Positions 42,981-50,576 of a stretch of 63,673 bases of DNA are shown here, in pieces (the first letter of the stretch is position 1; each line of letters begins with the position of its first letter). Source of the stretch: 73-13 sp035556075 (GTDB taxonomy: Bacteria; Actinomycetota; Actinomycetes; Actinomycetales; Microbacteriaceae); contig DATMFQ010000017.1 of assembly GCA_035556075.1 (NCBI GenBank), positions 1-63,673 of the forward strand, given 5' to 3'. Position numbers and translations under genes: made by a program. The notes beneath the pieces are model-generated. The model was not told where the DNA came from. It worked only from the letters and a program-made list of their open reading frames with translations, and searched no databases.

Positions 42981-42986
42981 TATGCT
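42981..42986 (+). promoter_or_regulatory. -10 box of the CrtC-like lipoprotein gene
   Basis: TATGCT starts two bases after the tRNA 3' end and stands seven bases before GTG 42994. Confidence 0.45.
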
Positions 42987-42993
42987 CGGCCCT

Positions 42994-44406
42994 GTGCGAT
43001 CTGCCATGCGGGGGAATCGGATTTTTGGCGTGAGCGCGGCCATCGTGCTGTCGGGGGCGCTCGTCGCCTGCGGCACGGGGGGCGTGCCCGCCCCCGACGT
43101 GCCCGTGCCGGACAATCCGATCTGGAACGGCACGACGAAGCCCGAGCCGGTCTCGCCGGACAACGTCGTCCTCAGCCTCCCGAAGGACATGTACCGGCAC
43201 GAGGGCGCGCCGACCGAGTGGTGGTGGCACATCGGAACGCTGCGCGCCGGCGACCGCGTCTTCGGCTTCGAGATCAACGCGGCCCAGTTCGTCGGCCAGA
43301 GCTTCGCGATGACGCAGATCTCGCTGACGGATGTCGAGACCGAGCACCATTACGAGCGCACGCAGGTGTACGTGCCAGAGCCGATCGGGAACTTCGACAT
43401 CGCGACCTGGGCCGAGGGCGACCCGAGTAAGGACTGGTACGCGCGTCTCGGTGACCCGTCCTGGCTCGTCGGCGGCTTCAGCGTGCAGGACAGCGGCTCC
43501 GGCTACACGGAGGCGCCGAAGGTCGAGATCACCGGTGATGGCTCGGGAGCGTCCGCGCTCGCGGTCCTCGACGACGAGGGCGGCGTCGGCCAGATCGTGC
43601 TGCTCCAGCCCGGCTCCGGCTACACGACGACGCCGACCATCACGCTGACCGGCGGTGGCGGCAGCGGGGCGAGCGCGGTCGCGATCCGCAACTTCGTGTC
43701 GATGCAGGCACCGCAGGCCGACCCGTCGCAGGACATCAGGGTGCACGCGCTCATCCAGAGCCAGCCGAGCCTTGAGGAGATCGAATTCGACCTCACCTTC
43801 TCGCAGCAGGGTCGCCCATTCTTCGTCTTCGGCACCGGCCTCGAGCCGAGTGCGACGAAGCAGAGTCTCGAGGAGAACAACTACTACTTCTCATACACTC
43901 GGCTCGCCGCGAGCGGCACGATCACGATCGACGGCACGCCCTATGAGGTGACCGGCACGACGTGGATGGACCACGAGTACGGCTACTTTGGCGACGGCTC
44001 GGCCGACGGTCGGATCCGCTGGCTCCTGCAGGACATGCAGCTCGACAACGGGTACTCGATCTCGAACGCGGGCGTCATCGGCCCCGGCTTCAAGCCCGAG
44101 ATCGATGTGACGGTCGACTCGTACGCGACGATCCAGGACCCCGAGGGTCACCTGTACTTCGTCGCGACGACCGTCACGCCGGTCGGCAAGCTCTGGGTGA
44201 GCCCGGTCACGGGCCGCGGGTACGCGCAGCAGTTCCGGGTCGAGATCCCGTCCTTCGACGCCGAGTTCCTCGTGACGACGAGAGTGCAGGACCAGGAGTT
44301 CGTGCTCCCGGGCGCCTCAGTGTACGAAGGCACCGCGGACGTCGAGGGGACGATCCTCGGGGAGCGTGGCGTCAGCGGCGACGCCTGGATCGAGCAGGCC
44401 TTCTGA
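42994..44406 (+). CDS. Lipoprotein of the CrtC/AttH lipocalin-like hydratase family with inserted repeats
   Basis: 470 residues. A lipoprotein signal ends in LVAC with the lipid-bearing Cys26. The body is the two-lobed lipocalin-like fold of carotenoid 1,2-hydratase/AttH proteins: PTEWWWHIGTLRAGDRVFGFEIN (72-94), YYFSYTRLAASGTI, GTTWMDHEYGYF, and LYFVATTVTPVGKLWVSP. Uniquely, residues 167-230 hold two copies of a motif of the type SGYTxxPxxxxTGxGxSGA, usually seen as tandem repeats in secreted or phage-tail proteins. Its substrate is unknown; being an exported lipoprotein, it is unlikely to make carotenoids in the cytoplasmic pathway. Start GTG 42994 follows TATGCT by seven bases; ATG 43006 is possible. 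Confidence 0.8.
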   Translation: MRSAMRGNRIFGVSAAIVLSGALVACGTGGVPAPDVPVPDNPIWNGTTKPEPVSPDNVVLSLPKDMYRHEGAPTEWWWHIGTLRAGDRVFGFEINAAQFVGQSFAMTQISLTDVETEHHYERTQVYVPEPIGNFDIATWAEGDPSKDWYARLGDPSWLVGGFSVQDSGSGYTEAPKVEITGDGSGASALAVLDDEGGVGQIVLLQPGSGYTTTPTITLTGGGGSGASAVAIRNFVSMQAPQADPSQDIRVHALIQSQPSLEEIEFDLTFSQQGRPFFVFGTGLEPSATKQSLEENNYYFSYTRLAASGTITIDGTPYEVTGTTWMDHEYGYFGDGSADGRIRWLLQDMQLDNGYSISNAGVIGPGFKPEIDVTVDSYATIQDPEGHLYFVATTVTPVGKLWVSPVTGRGYAQQFRVEIPSFDAEFLVTTRVQDQEFVLPGASVYEGTADVEGTILGERGVSGDAWIEQAF

Positions 44407-44710
44407 GCGACGGGACCGCGCCGTTCGACATCAAGCGATCCGTTGACGCGCGCCGCACCGCGCCCGAACGGCTGCGCCCGATCCTCCGGCAGCCCGTCGC
44501 GCCGCTCCCAGCCTGACGATCGGGACGAATGCTAGGATGACGACATCTCGCAGCGCACCTCTCGCGTTGCTTGCGTCGTAGAACGCTCCCTCACCGCATT
44601 CATCCAGAATCCGCGGTCGACATCTTCTCCGGCGAACGGATGCGCCGCTCGGCGCGTTCGCCCCCGAACCCCCGCCTGCCCGGGCACCGCCCTGCGGCAG
44701 CAGAAGGATC
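44407..44710 (+). promoter_or_regulatory. Gap with promoter and long structured leader of the DEAD-box helicase gene
   Basis: 304 bases without a gene. The first ~110 bases show nothing recognisable. TAGGAT at 44533-44538 is the best -10 box, placing the 5' end near 44545 and giving a leader of about 170 bases, by far the longest in the window. At 44633-44660 it holds a strong hairpin (outer arms CGAAC/GTTCG, inner arms GCGCCG/CGGCGC with a two-base loop). Long leaders are known for cold-shock-regulated DEAD-box helicase messages in other bacteria; the same logic here is inference. Confidence 0.5.
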
Positions 44711-44716
44711 ATGAGC

Positions 44717-46291
44717 ATGACCACCAGCACCACCCAGGCGCCCGCCTTCGCCGACCTCGGCGTGCCGCACCCGATCATCGAGGTGCTCGACGCGCAGGGC
44801 AAGACGAGCGCGTTCCCCATCCAGGCCGATACGCTCCCCGACACGCTCGCGGGCCGTGACGTGCTCGGCAAGGGCCGCACCGGCTCCGGCAAGACCCTCG
44901 CCTTCAGCATCCCCATGGTCGCGCGTCTCGGCACGCGGCTCGCCGGGCGCGCCCGCGCCGGGCGGCCGCTCGGGCTCGTCCTCGCGCCGACGCGTGAACT
45001 CGCCACCCAGATCGACGCGGTCCTCGCGCCGCTCGCCAGCGCCTACGGGCTCAGCACGACGACGATCTACGGCGGCGTCTCGCAGCAGCGCCAGGTGACG
45101 GCGCTGCGTGCCGGCGTCGACATCGTCGTCGCCTGCCCGGGCCGCCTCGAGGACCTCATGGGGCAGGGGCACGTCAAACTCGACGACGTCGAGGTGACCG
45201 TGCTCGATGAGGCCGACCACATGGCCGACCTCGGCTTCCTCCCCGGCGTCACGCGCATTCTCACCGCGACGCCCGCGGGCGGGCAGCGCATGCTCTTCAG
45301 CGCGACGCTCGATAACGGCGTCGACAAGCTCGTGCGCCGCTTCCTCGCCGACCCGACCCAGCATGAGGTCGATGAGGCGGGCGTGCCCGAGGCCGCGATG
45401 ACGCACCACGCGCTGGCTGTCCCCGATGCGGCCGCCAAGAAGGCACTCGTACGCGACCTCGCGTCTGGCACCGGCCGCCGCATCCTCTTCATGCGCACGA
45501 AGCACCACGCGAAGCGCCTCGCGAAGGAGCTCACCGCCGCCGGCATCCCCGCCGTCGACCTCCACGGCAACCTCAGCCAGCCCGCACGCGACCGCAACCT
45601 CGCGGCATTCTCCAGCGGTGCCGTCCGCGTCCTCGTCGCGACCGATGTCGCCGCGCGCGGCGTCCACGTCGACGACATTGAGCTCGTCGTCCACGTCGAC
45701 CCGCCGACCGAGCACAAGGCGTACCTTCACCGATCCGGCCGGACCGCCCGGGCCGGCAAGGAAGGCGTCGTCGCGACGCTCGTGCTCCCCGAGCAGGAGC
45801 GCGACGTCAAGCAGATGATGCGGAAGGCCGGGATCACTGCCGAGCTCGAGCGGGTGACGGCCGCGTCGCCAGTCGTCCTCGAGCTCATCGGCACGCGGGC
45901 GGAGCGCGTCGAGCCGAGCGCCGCGCCCGTGCAGTCGGCTCCACGCCAGGCGCGTGCCGCTGCACAGCCGGGGCAGGGGCGTCGTCGCGGCCGGGGCGGC
46001 CAGGCCCGCGCGGAGGGCCGCACGAATGCGGTGCCGCGCCGCGACGGGGTGGCTGGCGGCCAGTCGCCCAAGCGGGACACCCGCCAGGGTGCTGCAGGCC
46101 AGCGCCCCGCCCGGTCCGGCCAGATGTCCGGCCGCACCGCGCAATCAGCGGGGCGTGCTGGTCAGGCCGCTGCCACGCATTCGTCCCCGCAGGCAGGCCG
46201 CACCGCCTCCGGTCGCGCGACGATCGGCCACATGCCCACCTCGCGTGGCTCGCGCCGCGCGAGCGCCCCGCAGCAGTCCGCGGGACGCTGA
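44717..46291 (+). CDS. DEAD-box ATP-dependent RNA helicase
   Basis: 524 residues. The helicase core has the Q-motif region (ADLGVPHPIIEVL to FPIQADTLPD), Walker A GRTGSGKT, PTRELATQ, DEAD in VLDEADHMADLGF, SAT in LFSATLDN, then ATDVAARGVHVDD and HRSGRTARAG. The C-terminal ~130 residues are low-complexity and rich in Arg, Gly, Ala and Gln (GQGRRRGRGGQAR onward), an RNA-binding tail. I use ATG 44717 since AAGGA lies eight bases before it; ATG 44711 is too close to that site. Such enzymes unwind rRNA or mRNA in the cold; the long leader supports regulation. Confidence 0.93.
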   Translation: MTTSTTQAPAFADLGVPHPIIEVLDAQGKTSAFPIQADTLPDTLAGRDVLGKGRTGSGKTLAFSIPMVARLGTRLAGRARAGRPLGLVLAPTRELATQIDAVLAPLASAYGLSTTTIYGGVSQQRQVTALRAGVDIVVACPGRLEDLMGQGHVKLDDVEVTVLDEADHMADLGFLPGVTRILTATPAGGQRMLFSATLDNGVDKLVRRFLADPTQHEVDEAGVPEAAMTHHALAVPDAAAKKALVRDLASGTGRRILFMRTKHHAKRLAKELTAAGIPAVDLHGNLSQPARDRNLAAFSSGAVRVLVATDVAARGVHVDDIELVVHVDPPTEHKAYLHRSGRTARAGKEGVVATLVLPEQERDVKQMMRKAGITAELERVTAASPVVLELIGTRAERVEPSAAPVQSAPRQARAAAQPGQGRRRGRGGQARAEGRTNAVPRRDGVAGGQSPKRDTRQGAAGQRPARSGQMSGRTAQSAGRAGQAAATHSSPQAGRTASGRATIGHMPTSRGSRRASAPQQSAGR

Positions 46292-46316
46292 GCGCGCCGC
46301 GATGCGCGCGCTGCAC

Positions 46317-46383
46317 CAAGGTGGATTCGCGGGAGCAAGGTGAATCCGCGCGGCAAGCACCTGCTCCCGCGGAAACCACCTTG
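46317..46383. repeat. Long imperfect hairpin between the helicase gene and lemA
   Basis: Left arm 46317-46342 (CAAGGTGG, then CGCGGGAGC, then AAGGTG) pairs with right arm 46358-46383, 24 of about 26 positions, around a 15-base loop. It starts 26 bases after the helicase stop and is the likely terminator. The GGATTC in the left arm can alternatively pair with GAATCC at 46342-46347. The remaining ~75 bases before lemA hold its -10 box TAGCAT (46447-46452). Confidence 0.6.
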
Positions 46384-46446
46384 TCCCGGCGCGCACGGAG
46401 TCCGGATCGCGCCGCGCGCACCCAGCCGTAACGCAGTGACCCGCAA

Positions 46447-46452
46447 TAGCAT
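46447..46452 (+). promoter_or_regulatory. -10 box of lemA
   Basis: TAGCAT with six bases (tggcgc) to ATG 46459. Confidence 0.45.
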
Positions 46453-46458
46453 TGGCGC

Positions 46459-47028
46459 ATGGAAGCGCTCTGGATCATCGTCGGCATCGTCGTCGTCGTG
46501 GCGATCGCATTCGGCATCTACCTTTGGGCGACATACAACGGACTCGTCGCGCTCGGCGTCCGCGTCGAGGAGGCCTGGAGTGACATCACGGTCCAGCTCA
46601 AACGCCGCGCCGACCTCATCCCCAACCTCATCGAGACGGTCAAGGGGTACGCGGCGCACGAGAAGGGCGTCTTCGAGGCCGTGACGAAGGCGCGGGCCGA
46701 GTCGATCGGTGCGCAGACCCCCGGCGAGGCCGCGACGGCGGAGAACCACCTGCAGGGTGCGCTCAAGAGCCTGTTCGCCGTCGCGGAAGGCTACCCGCAG
46801 CTCCAGGCGAGCCAGAACTTCCTGCAGCTCCAGGGCGAGCTCGTCGCGACCGAGGACAAGATCCAGGCCGCCCGCCGCTTCTACAACGGCGGCGTCCGCG
46901 AGCTCAACACGAAGATCAAGGTCTTCCCGAACAACGTCTTCGCGCGCCGCCTCGGCTTCACCGAGCGCGAGTTCTTCGAGGTCGCCGACGCTGCGGCCAT
47001 CGCCGAGCCGCCGCGGGTGCAGTTCTGA
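46459..47028 (+). CDS. lemA: LemA family protein
   Basis: 189 residues. One N-terminal membrane helix (about 4-25) with a very short outside tail, then a long helical bundle: YNGLVALGVRVEEAWSDITVQLKRRADLIPNLIETVKGYAAHE, LQASQNFLQLQGELVATEDKIQAARRFYNGGVRELN and FPNNVFARRLGFTEREFFE, the LemA signatures. The cellular role is not established; lemA is commonly paired with htpX, as here, suggesting a joint membrane-stress function. Confidence 0.92.
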   Translation: MEALWIIVGIVVVVAIAFGIYLWATYNGLVALGVRVEEAWSDITVQLKRRADLIPNLIETVKGYAAHEKGVFEAVTKARAESIGAQTPGEAATAENHLQGALKSLFAVAEGYPQLQASQNFLQLQGELVATEDKIQAARRFYNGGVRELNTKIKVFPNNVFARRLGFTEREFFEVADAAAIAEPPRVQF

Positions 47029-47089
47029 TCCCGGGAGGAATGCGCATGCCCGCGCCCGCCCCGACGCCCGGCCCGGGAGGGGAGAGCTG

Positions 47090-47965
47090 ATGTACCGCGC
47101 GATCCGCCGGAACAAGGTCAACTCGGTGCTCATCATCCTGCTGTTCGTCGCGATCATCGCGGGCCTGGGCGCCCTCGCCTCGGTGATCTATCAGAACTGG
47201 ACGATCGTCATCATCACGCTGCTCATCGCGGGGGCGTATGCGCTCATCCAGTACTTCGCCGCGTCCCGGCAGGCGCTGGCGCTCACCGGCGCGCGGGAGG
47301 TGACGGAGGCGGACGAGCCGCGCCTGTACCGCACCGTCGAGCACCTCGCGATGACGACCGGCACGCCGATGCCACGGGTCTTCATCATCAACGATCCCGC
47401 GCCCAACGCATTCGCCACCGGTCGCGACCCCGAGCACGCGAGTGTCGCAGCGACGACCGGGCTGCTCGCGCTCATGGACGATCCGGAGCTCGAGGGGGTC
47501 ATGGCCCACGAGCTCGGCCACGTGCGCAACTACGACATCCGGGTGTCAATGATCGTCTTCGGCCTCGTCGTCGCGATCGGGATGCTCGCGGACTGGCTGC
47601 TGCGGTTCGCGATCTGGGGCCAGGGCAACAACAAGGCGGCGAACCCGCTCATGCTCATCTTCGGGCTCGCGGCGATGATCGTCGCGCCGCTGTTGGCCGG
47701 GATCGTGCAGGCGGCGATCTCCCGGCAGCGCGAGTACCTCGCGGATGCGACGGGCGTCCTGACGACCCGCTATCCGGAGGGCCTCGCGAGCGCGCTCGCC
47801 AAGCTCCGCGACTACGGTCAGCCGGTGCGGCGGCAGAACAACTCGATGGCGCACATGTGGTTCGCTGATCCGTCGAAGCCCGGCTTCCTGGCGCGGCTGT
47901 TTGCGACGCACCCGCCGCTCGACGACCGCATTCAGCGACTCCGGGCGAACGCCGACCGCTTCTGA
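47090..47965 (+). CDS. htpX: HtpX-like membrane zinc metalloprotease (M48)
   Basis: 291 residues. Two N-terminal membrane helices (about 11-34 and 37-56), then the M48 peptidase domain with the zinc motif HELGH at 140-144 (GVMAHELGHVRNYD), two further helices (about 152-170 and 184-205), and the third ligand region SRQREYLADATGVL. The end FATHPPLDDRIQRLR is typical for HtpX. It degrades misfolded membrane proteins in characterised bacteria. ATG 47090 has the very strong site GGGAGGGGAG. It lies 61 bases behind lemA, probably on the same message. Confidence 0.94.
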   Translation: MYRAIRRNKVNSVLIILLFVAIIAGLGALASVIYQNWTIVIITLLIAGAYALIQYFAASRQALALTGAREVTEADEPRLYRTVEHLAMTTGTPMPRVFIINDPAPNAFATGRDPEHASVAATTGLLALMDDPELEGVMAHELGHVRNYDIRVSMIVFGLVVAIGMLADWLLRFAIWGQGNNKAANPLMLIFGLAAMIVAPLLAGIVQAAISRQREYLADATGVLTTRYPEGLASALAKLRDYGQPVRRQNNSMAHMWFADPSKPGFLARLFATHPPLDDRIQRLRANADRF

Positions 47966-47977
47966 GACCGCCCCGGC

Positions 47978-49120
47978 TCAGCGCTCGAGCAGCACCATGA
48001 CCTCGAGGTGGTGGGTCTGCGGGAACATGTCAAACAGTCGCGCCTCGACCGGGCGATACGCGGGCATCGCGGCGAGGTCGCGCGCGAGCGTCTGAGGGTT
48101 GCAGCTCGAGTAGATGATCGAGGCCACCCCGGATGCCTCGAGCGTCGCGGTGAGGCGGTCCCCGAGGCCGCGTCGCGGCGGGTTGACGACGACGAGGTCG
48201 GGGGTGTCGCCCGCAGTGGTGAGCCACTCGGTCGCGTCACCGGTGAGGAATGCGGTGTCCCGCATTCCTGCCTCGCTCGCGGTGGTCTTGGCCGCGGTGA
48301 TCGCCTCCGCGGAGGCCTCGATCCCGAGCACGCTCCGGCCGGGCCCGGCGAGTGCCAGCGCGAAGCCGCCCACGCCGCAGTACAGGTCGACGACGCGGTG
48401 CGGGTGCGGGCTCGGCGTGAGGACGTGGTCGGCCCAGTCGGCGGCCTGCCGGTAGAGCGCGGCGGCGACGGCGGTGTTCGTCTGGAAGAAGCTGCGCGGC
48501 GGGAGGCGGAGGGTCATGGCGTCGAGCCGCATCGGCAGCGTGGTGTCCGCCGTGAGCGGGTGCTCCTCCTCGCCCTCGAGGACTGCGGCGTGCATGGGCA
48601 GGATGTTCGCGGTCGCGACGCGGATCGGCAGCGCGGCGAGCAGGCCGCTGAGGTGTTTGCGGAGGCGGGGGAGCGGCTCGGTCGAGCGCAGCACGAAGCG
48701 CACCATGAGCTCGCCGTCGGGCGACTCGGTGACGAGCAGGTGCTTGAGCTCGCCGCGGCGGCTCGGCACGTGGTACGGGGTGAGGCCCGCGGTCGTGACG
48801 AATGCGGCGAGTGCGGGCATCGCAGCCCGGAGCCCCGGCGTCATGATGCCGCACCCGCGGAGGTCGACCCCGTGCTGCCCCTGGTCGAGAATGCCGAGCG
48901 TCGGGGCGTCGACGGTCCCGCCGACGACCATCTTCGCCTTGTTGCGGTAGTCGGCCTCGGGGCCGCCGAAGGGCTCGAGCCACCGGACGTCGGCGGCGTC
49001 CCGAGCGGCGGCGACGGCCGCGATGGCGCGCTCCTGCTTCGCGGCGCGCTGGCGTGCGATCGGCACGCCCATCGCCGTGCACGACCGGCACTCGCCGCGC
49101 TCGAAGTACTCACACTCCAC
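47978..49120 (-). CDS. rlmC: 23S rRNA (uracil-C5)-methyltransferase, RlmC/RumB type
   Basis: 380 residues. An N-terminal Fe-S site is visible as Cys3, Cys11, Cys14 (ECEYFERGECRSC) with a fourth Cys in DLRGCGI. The SAM fold has VVDLYCGVGGFALALAG, VNPPRRGLG, and the catalytic Cys in YSSCNPQTLARDL; the end HHLEVMVLLER is typical. Compactness and lack of an N-terminal TRAM domain fit RlmC (U747 in E. coli) rather than RlmD or TrmA; the exact target in actinobacteria is inferred. GTG 49120 follows CAGGAT by six bases. Confidence 0.88.
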   Translation of the reverse strand: MECEYFERGECRSCTAMGVPIARQRAAKQERAIAAVAAARDAADVRWLEPFGGPEADYRNKAKMVVGGTVDAPTLGILDQGQHGVDLRGCGIMTPGLRAAMPALAAFVTTAGLTPYHVPSRRGELKHLLVTESPDGELMVRFVLRSTEPLPRLRKHLSGLLAALPIRVATANILPMHAAVLEGEEEHPLTADTTLPMRLDAMTLRLPPRSFFQTNTAVAAALYRQAADWADHVLTPSPHPHRVVDLYCGVGGFALALAGPGRSVLGIEASAEAITAAKTTASEAGMRDTAFLTGDATEWLTTAGDTPDLVVVNPPRRGLGDRLTATLEASGVASIIYSSCNPQTLARDLAAMPAYRPVEARLFDMFPQTHHLEVMVLLER

Positions 49121-49142
49121 CCGTCAATCCTGCCCCGCCTCC

Positions 49143-49205
49143 GCCGACGGTGCGTCGAGGCGCCGAGGCGGTGGTCTCGAACACGCACCCTCGGCAGGTC
49201 GACGC
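49143..49205. repeat. 63-bp palindromic intergenic repeat, copy B
   Basis: Same length and layout as copy A (24616-24678): a shared start GCCGA-GGTGCG, core CGAGG-GCCGAGG, and ACACGCACCCTCG in the right half. The halves again pair (left GCGTCGAGG, right reading CCTGCCGAGGGTGCG on the other strand). It lies between rlmC and the YcaQ-like gene, in the promoter side of rlmC. Confidence 0.7.
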
Positions 49206-49252
49206 TCCCTCGACGAGGAAGGGCGCGGGGGTGGTGGTAGGGGAGGTGCTAC

Positions 49253-50479
49253 TCAGAGGCGTGCGCGGAGCTCGGCGGCGAGCGTGCCGCGGTCGCCGAC
49301 CGAGATGCCGTCGAGTCCCTGCCAGGCCGCGGCGTCGCGTACGAGCTCGGCGATGCGCGCCGGGTCGGCAGCGGCCCCCACCGGTCCGTCCTCGCGCCAG
49401 GCCGACTGCACGCGGAGCACGCCGGCCTGCCGGTCGGACTTCAGGTCGATCCGGCCGACGAGCCGCTCGTCGAGCAGGATCGGCAGGCTGTAGTAGCCGT
49501 ACATCCGCTGGTGCGCCGGCGTGTAGATCTCGATGCGGTAGCGGAAACCGAAGTGCCGCTCCGCCCGCGTCCGATCCCACACGATCGGGTCGAAGGGGCT
49601 CAGCAGCGCGGCCGCCTCGACGCGCCGGGGGTGACGGGCGTCACGATGCCGCCAGACCGGCTCCCGCCAGCCCGCCACGGCGACCGGCACGAGCTCGCCG
49701 GACGCCTCGAGGTCGGCGATCGCGCCGCGCACATCGGTGGCGCGCAGCCGGTGGTAATCGCGGAGGTCGCCGAGCGTCCCGACCCCGAGCGCGACGGCCG
49801 AGCGGCGCACGAGCTCGCGGATCGCGTCCTCGCGCGGGACCTCGGGGGTGTCGAGCACCCGCGGCGGGAGCACCTGCTCGGGGAGGCCATAGCGCCGCTC
49901 GAAGCGCACCCGGCCCGCCGTCGCGACCTCACCCCACTCGAAGAGGTGCTCGAGCCCGCGCTTCACGTCGTCCCAGCCCCACCATGGGCCGGTCCGACGG
50001 CGGTCCTCGTGCTCGATCTGACTCGCGGCGAGCGGGCCGCGGTCGGCGAGCTCGCGGCGGAGCCAGTCGAACATGCGTCCGCCGCCATGCACCCAGGCGT
50101 CCGGGCGGGCGTGGCGCTTCGTGCGGAGCTCCGCCATCCGCCACCGCCACAGTGGCAGGTCGTCGACGGGGATGATCGCGGCCTCGTGCGCCCAGTACTC
50201 GGTGTAGCGGGCGCGCGGGCCGGCGGCGCCGAAGGTGATCCGGTCGAGCGCACCGCGGTCGTAGCGGCCGAGGCGGGCGTGGAGCGGCTGGTAGTGGGAG
50301 CGCTCGTACACATTGACGGAGTCGAGCTGGAGGAGCCCGAGGCGCTGGATCGCGGCGTGGAGCTGCCGCGTGCCGACCTCGCCGCCGGGCCGCGGCCGGC
50401 CGAAGCCCTGTGCCCGGAGCAGCACCCGCCGGGCCTCCGCGGCCGACATCGCCTCGACGCCGCCCGACTTCCGCACCAC
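49253..50479 (-). CDS. YcaQ-like winged-helix DNA-binding protein (crosslink-repair DNA glycosylase family)
   Basis: 408 residues. Conserved segments: MSAAEARRVLLRAQGFGRP, LGLLQLDSVNVYERSHYQPLHARLG, ARYTEYWAHEAAIIPVDDLPLW, VARRVEAA-type LLSPFDPIVWDRTRAERHFGF, and YGYYSLPILLDERLVGRIDLKSDR. This is the YcaQ/AlkX winged-helix family, which removes alkylated bases and opens interstrand crosslinks; the QLD or QxD-type catalytic segment is represented by LLQLDSVN. GTG 50479 is chosen because TAGGTT lies seven bases before it; ATG 50449 is the alternative. Divergent from the AI-2E transporter gene. Confidence 0.82.
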   Translation of the reverse strand: MVRKSGGVEAMSAAEARRVLLRAQGFGRPRPGGEVGTRQLHAAIQRLGLLQLDSVNVYERSHYQPLHARLGRYDRGALDRITFGAAGPRARYTEYWAHEAAIIPVDDLPLWRWRMAELRTKRHARPDAWVHGGGRMFDWLRRELADRGPLAASQIEHEDRRRTGPWWGWDDVKRGLEHLFEWGEVATAGRVRFERRYGLPEQVLPPRVLDTPEVPREDAIRELVRRSAVALGVGTLGDLRDYHRLRATDVRGAIADLEASGELVPVAVAGWREPVWRHRDARHPRRVEAAALLSPFDPIVWDRTRAERHFGFRYRIEIYTPAHQRMYGYYSLPILLDERLVGRIDLKSDRQAGVLRVQSAWREDGPVGAAADPARIAELVRDAAAWQGLDGISVGDRGTLAAELRARL

Positions 50480-50486
50480 AGCCGCC

Positions 50487-50492
50487 AACCTA
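50487..50492 (-). promoter_or_regulatory. -10 box of the YcaQ-like gene
   Basis: TAGGTT on the reverse strand, seven bases before GTG 50479. Confidence 0.4.
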
Positions 50493-50563
50493 CCGCCCGC
50501 CCCGGGGCGCGGCAGGGCGGGACGGTCGGAGGGAATGCGCGGCGCGCGTGGAGCCCGCCCGAA

Positions 50564-50569
50564 TACACT
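50564..50569 (+). promoter_or_regulatory. -10 box of the AI-2E transporter gene
   Basis: TACACT, seven bases before ATG 50577. Confidence 0.45.
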
Positions 50570-50576
50570 CGCAGCC

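Noticed and set aside
40735..43746. A 1003-codon reverse-strand open frame over the subtilase, ndh and tRNA
   Set aside because: Antisense to conserved genes, crosses a tRNA, and shows no protein family features.
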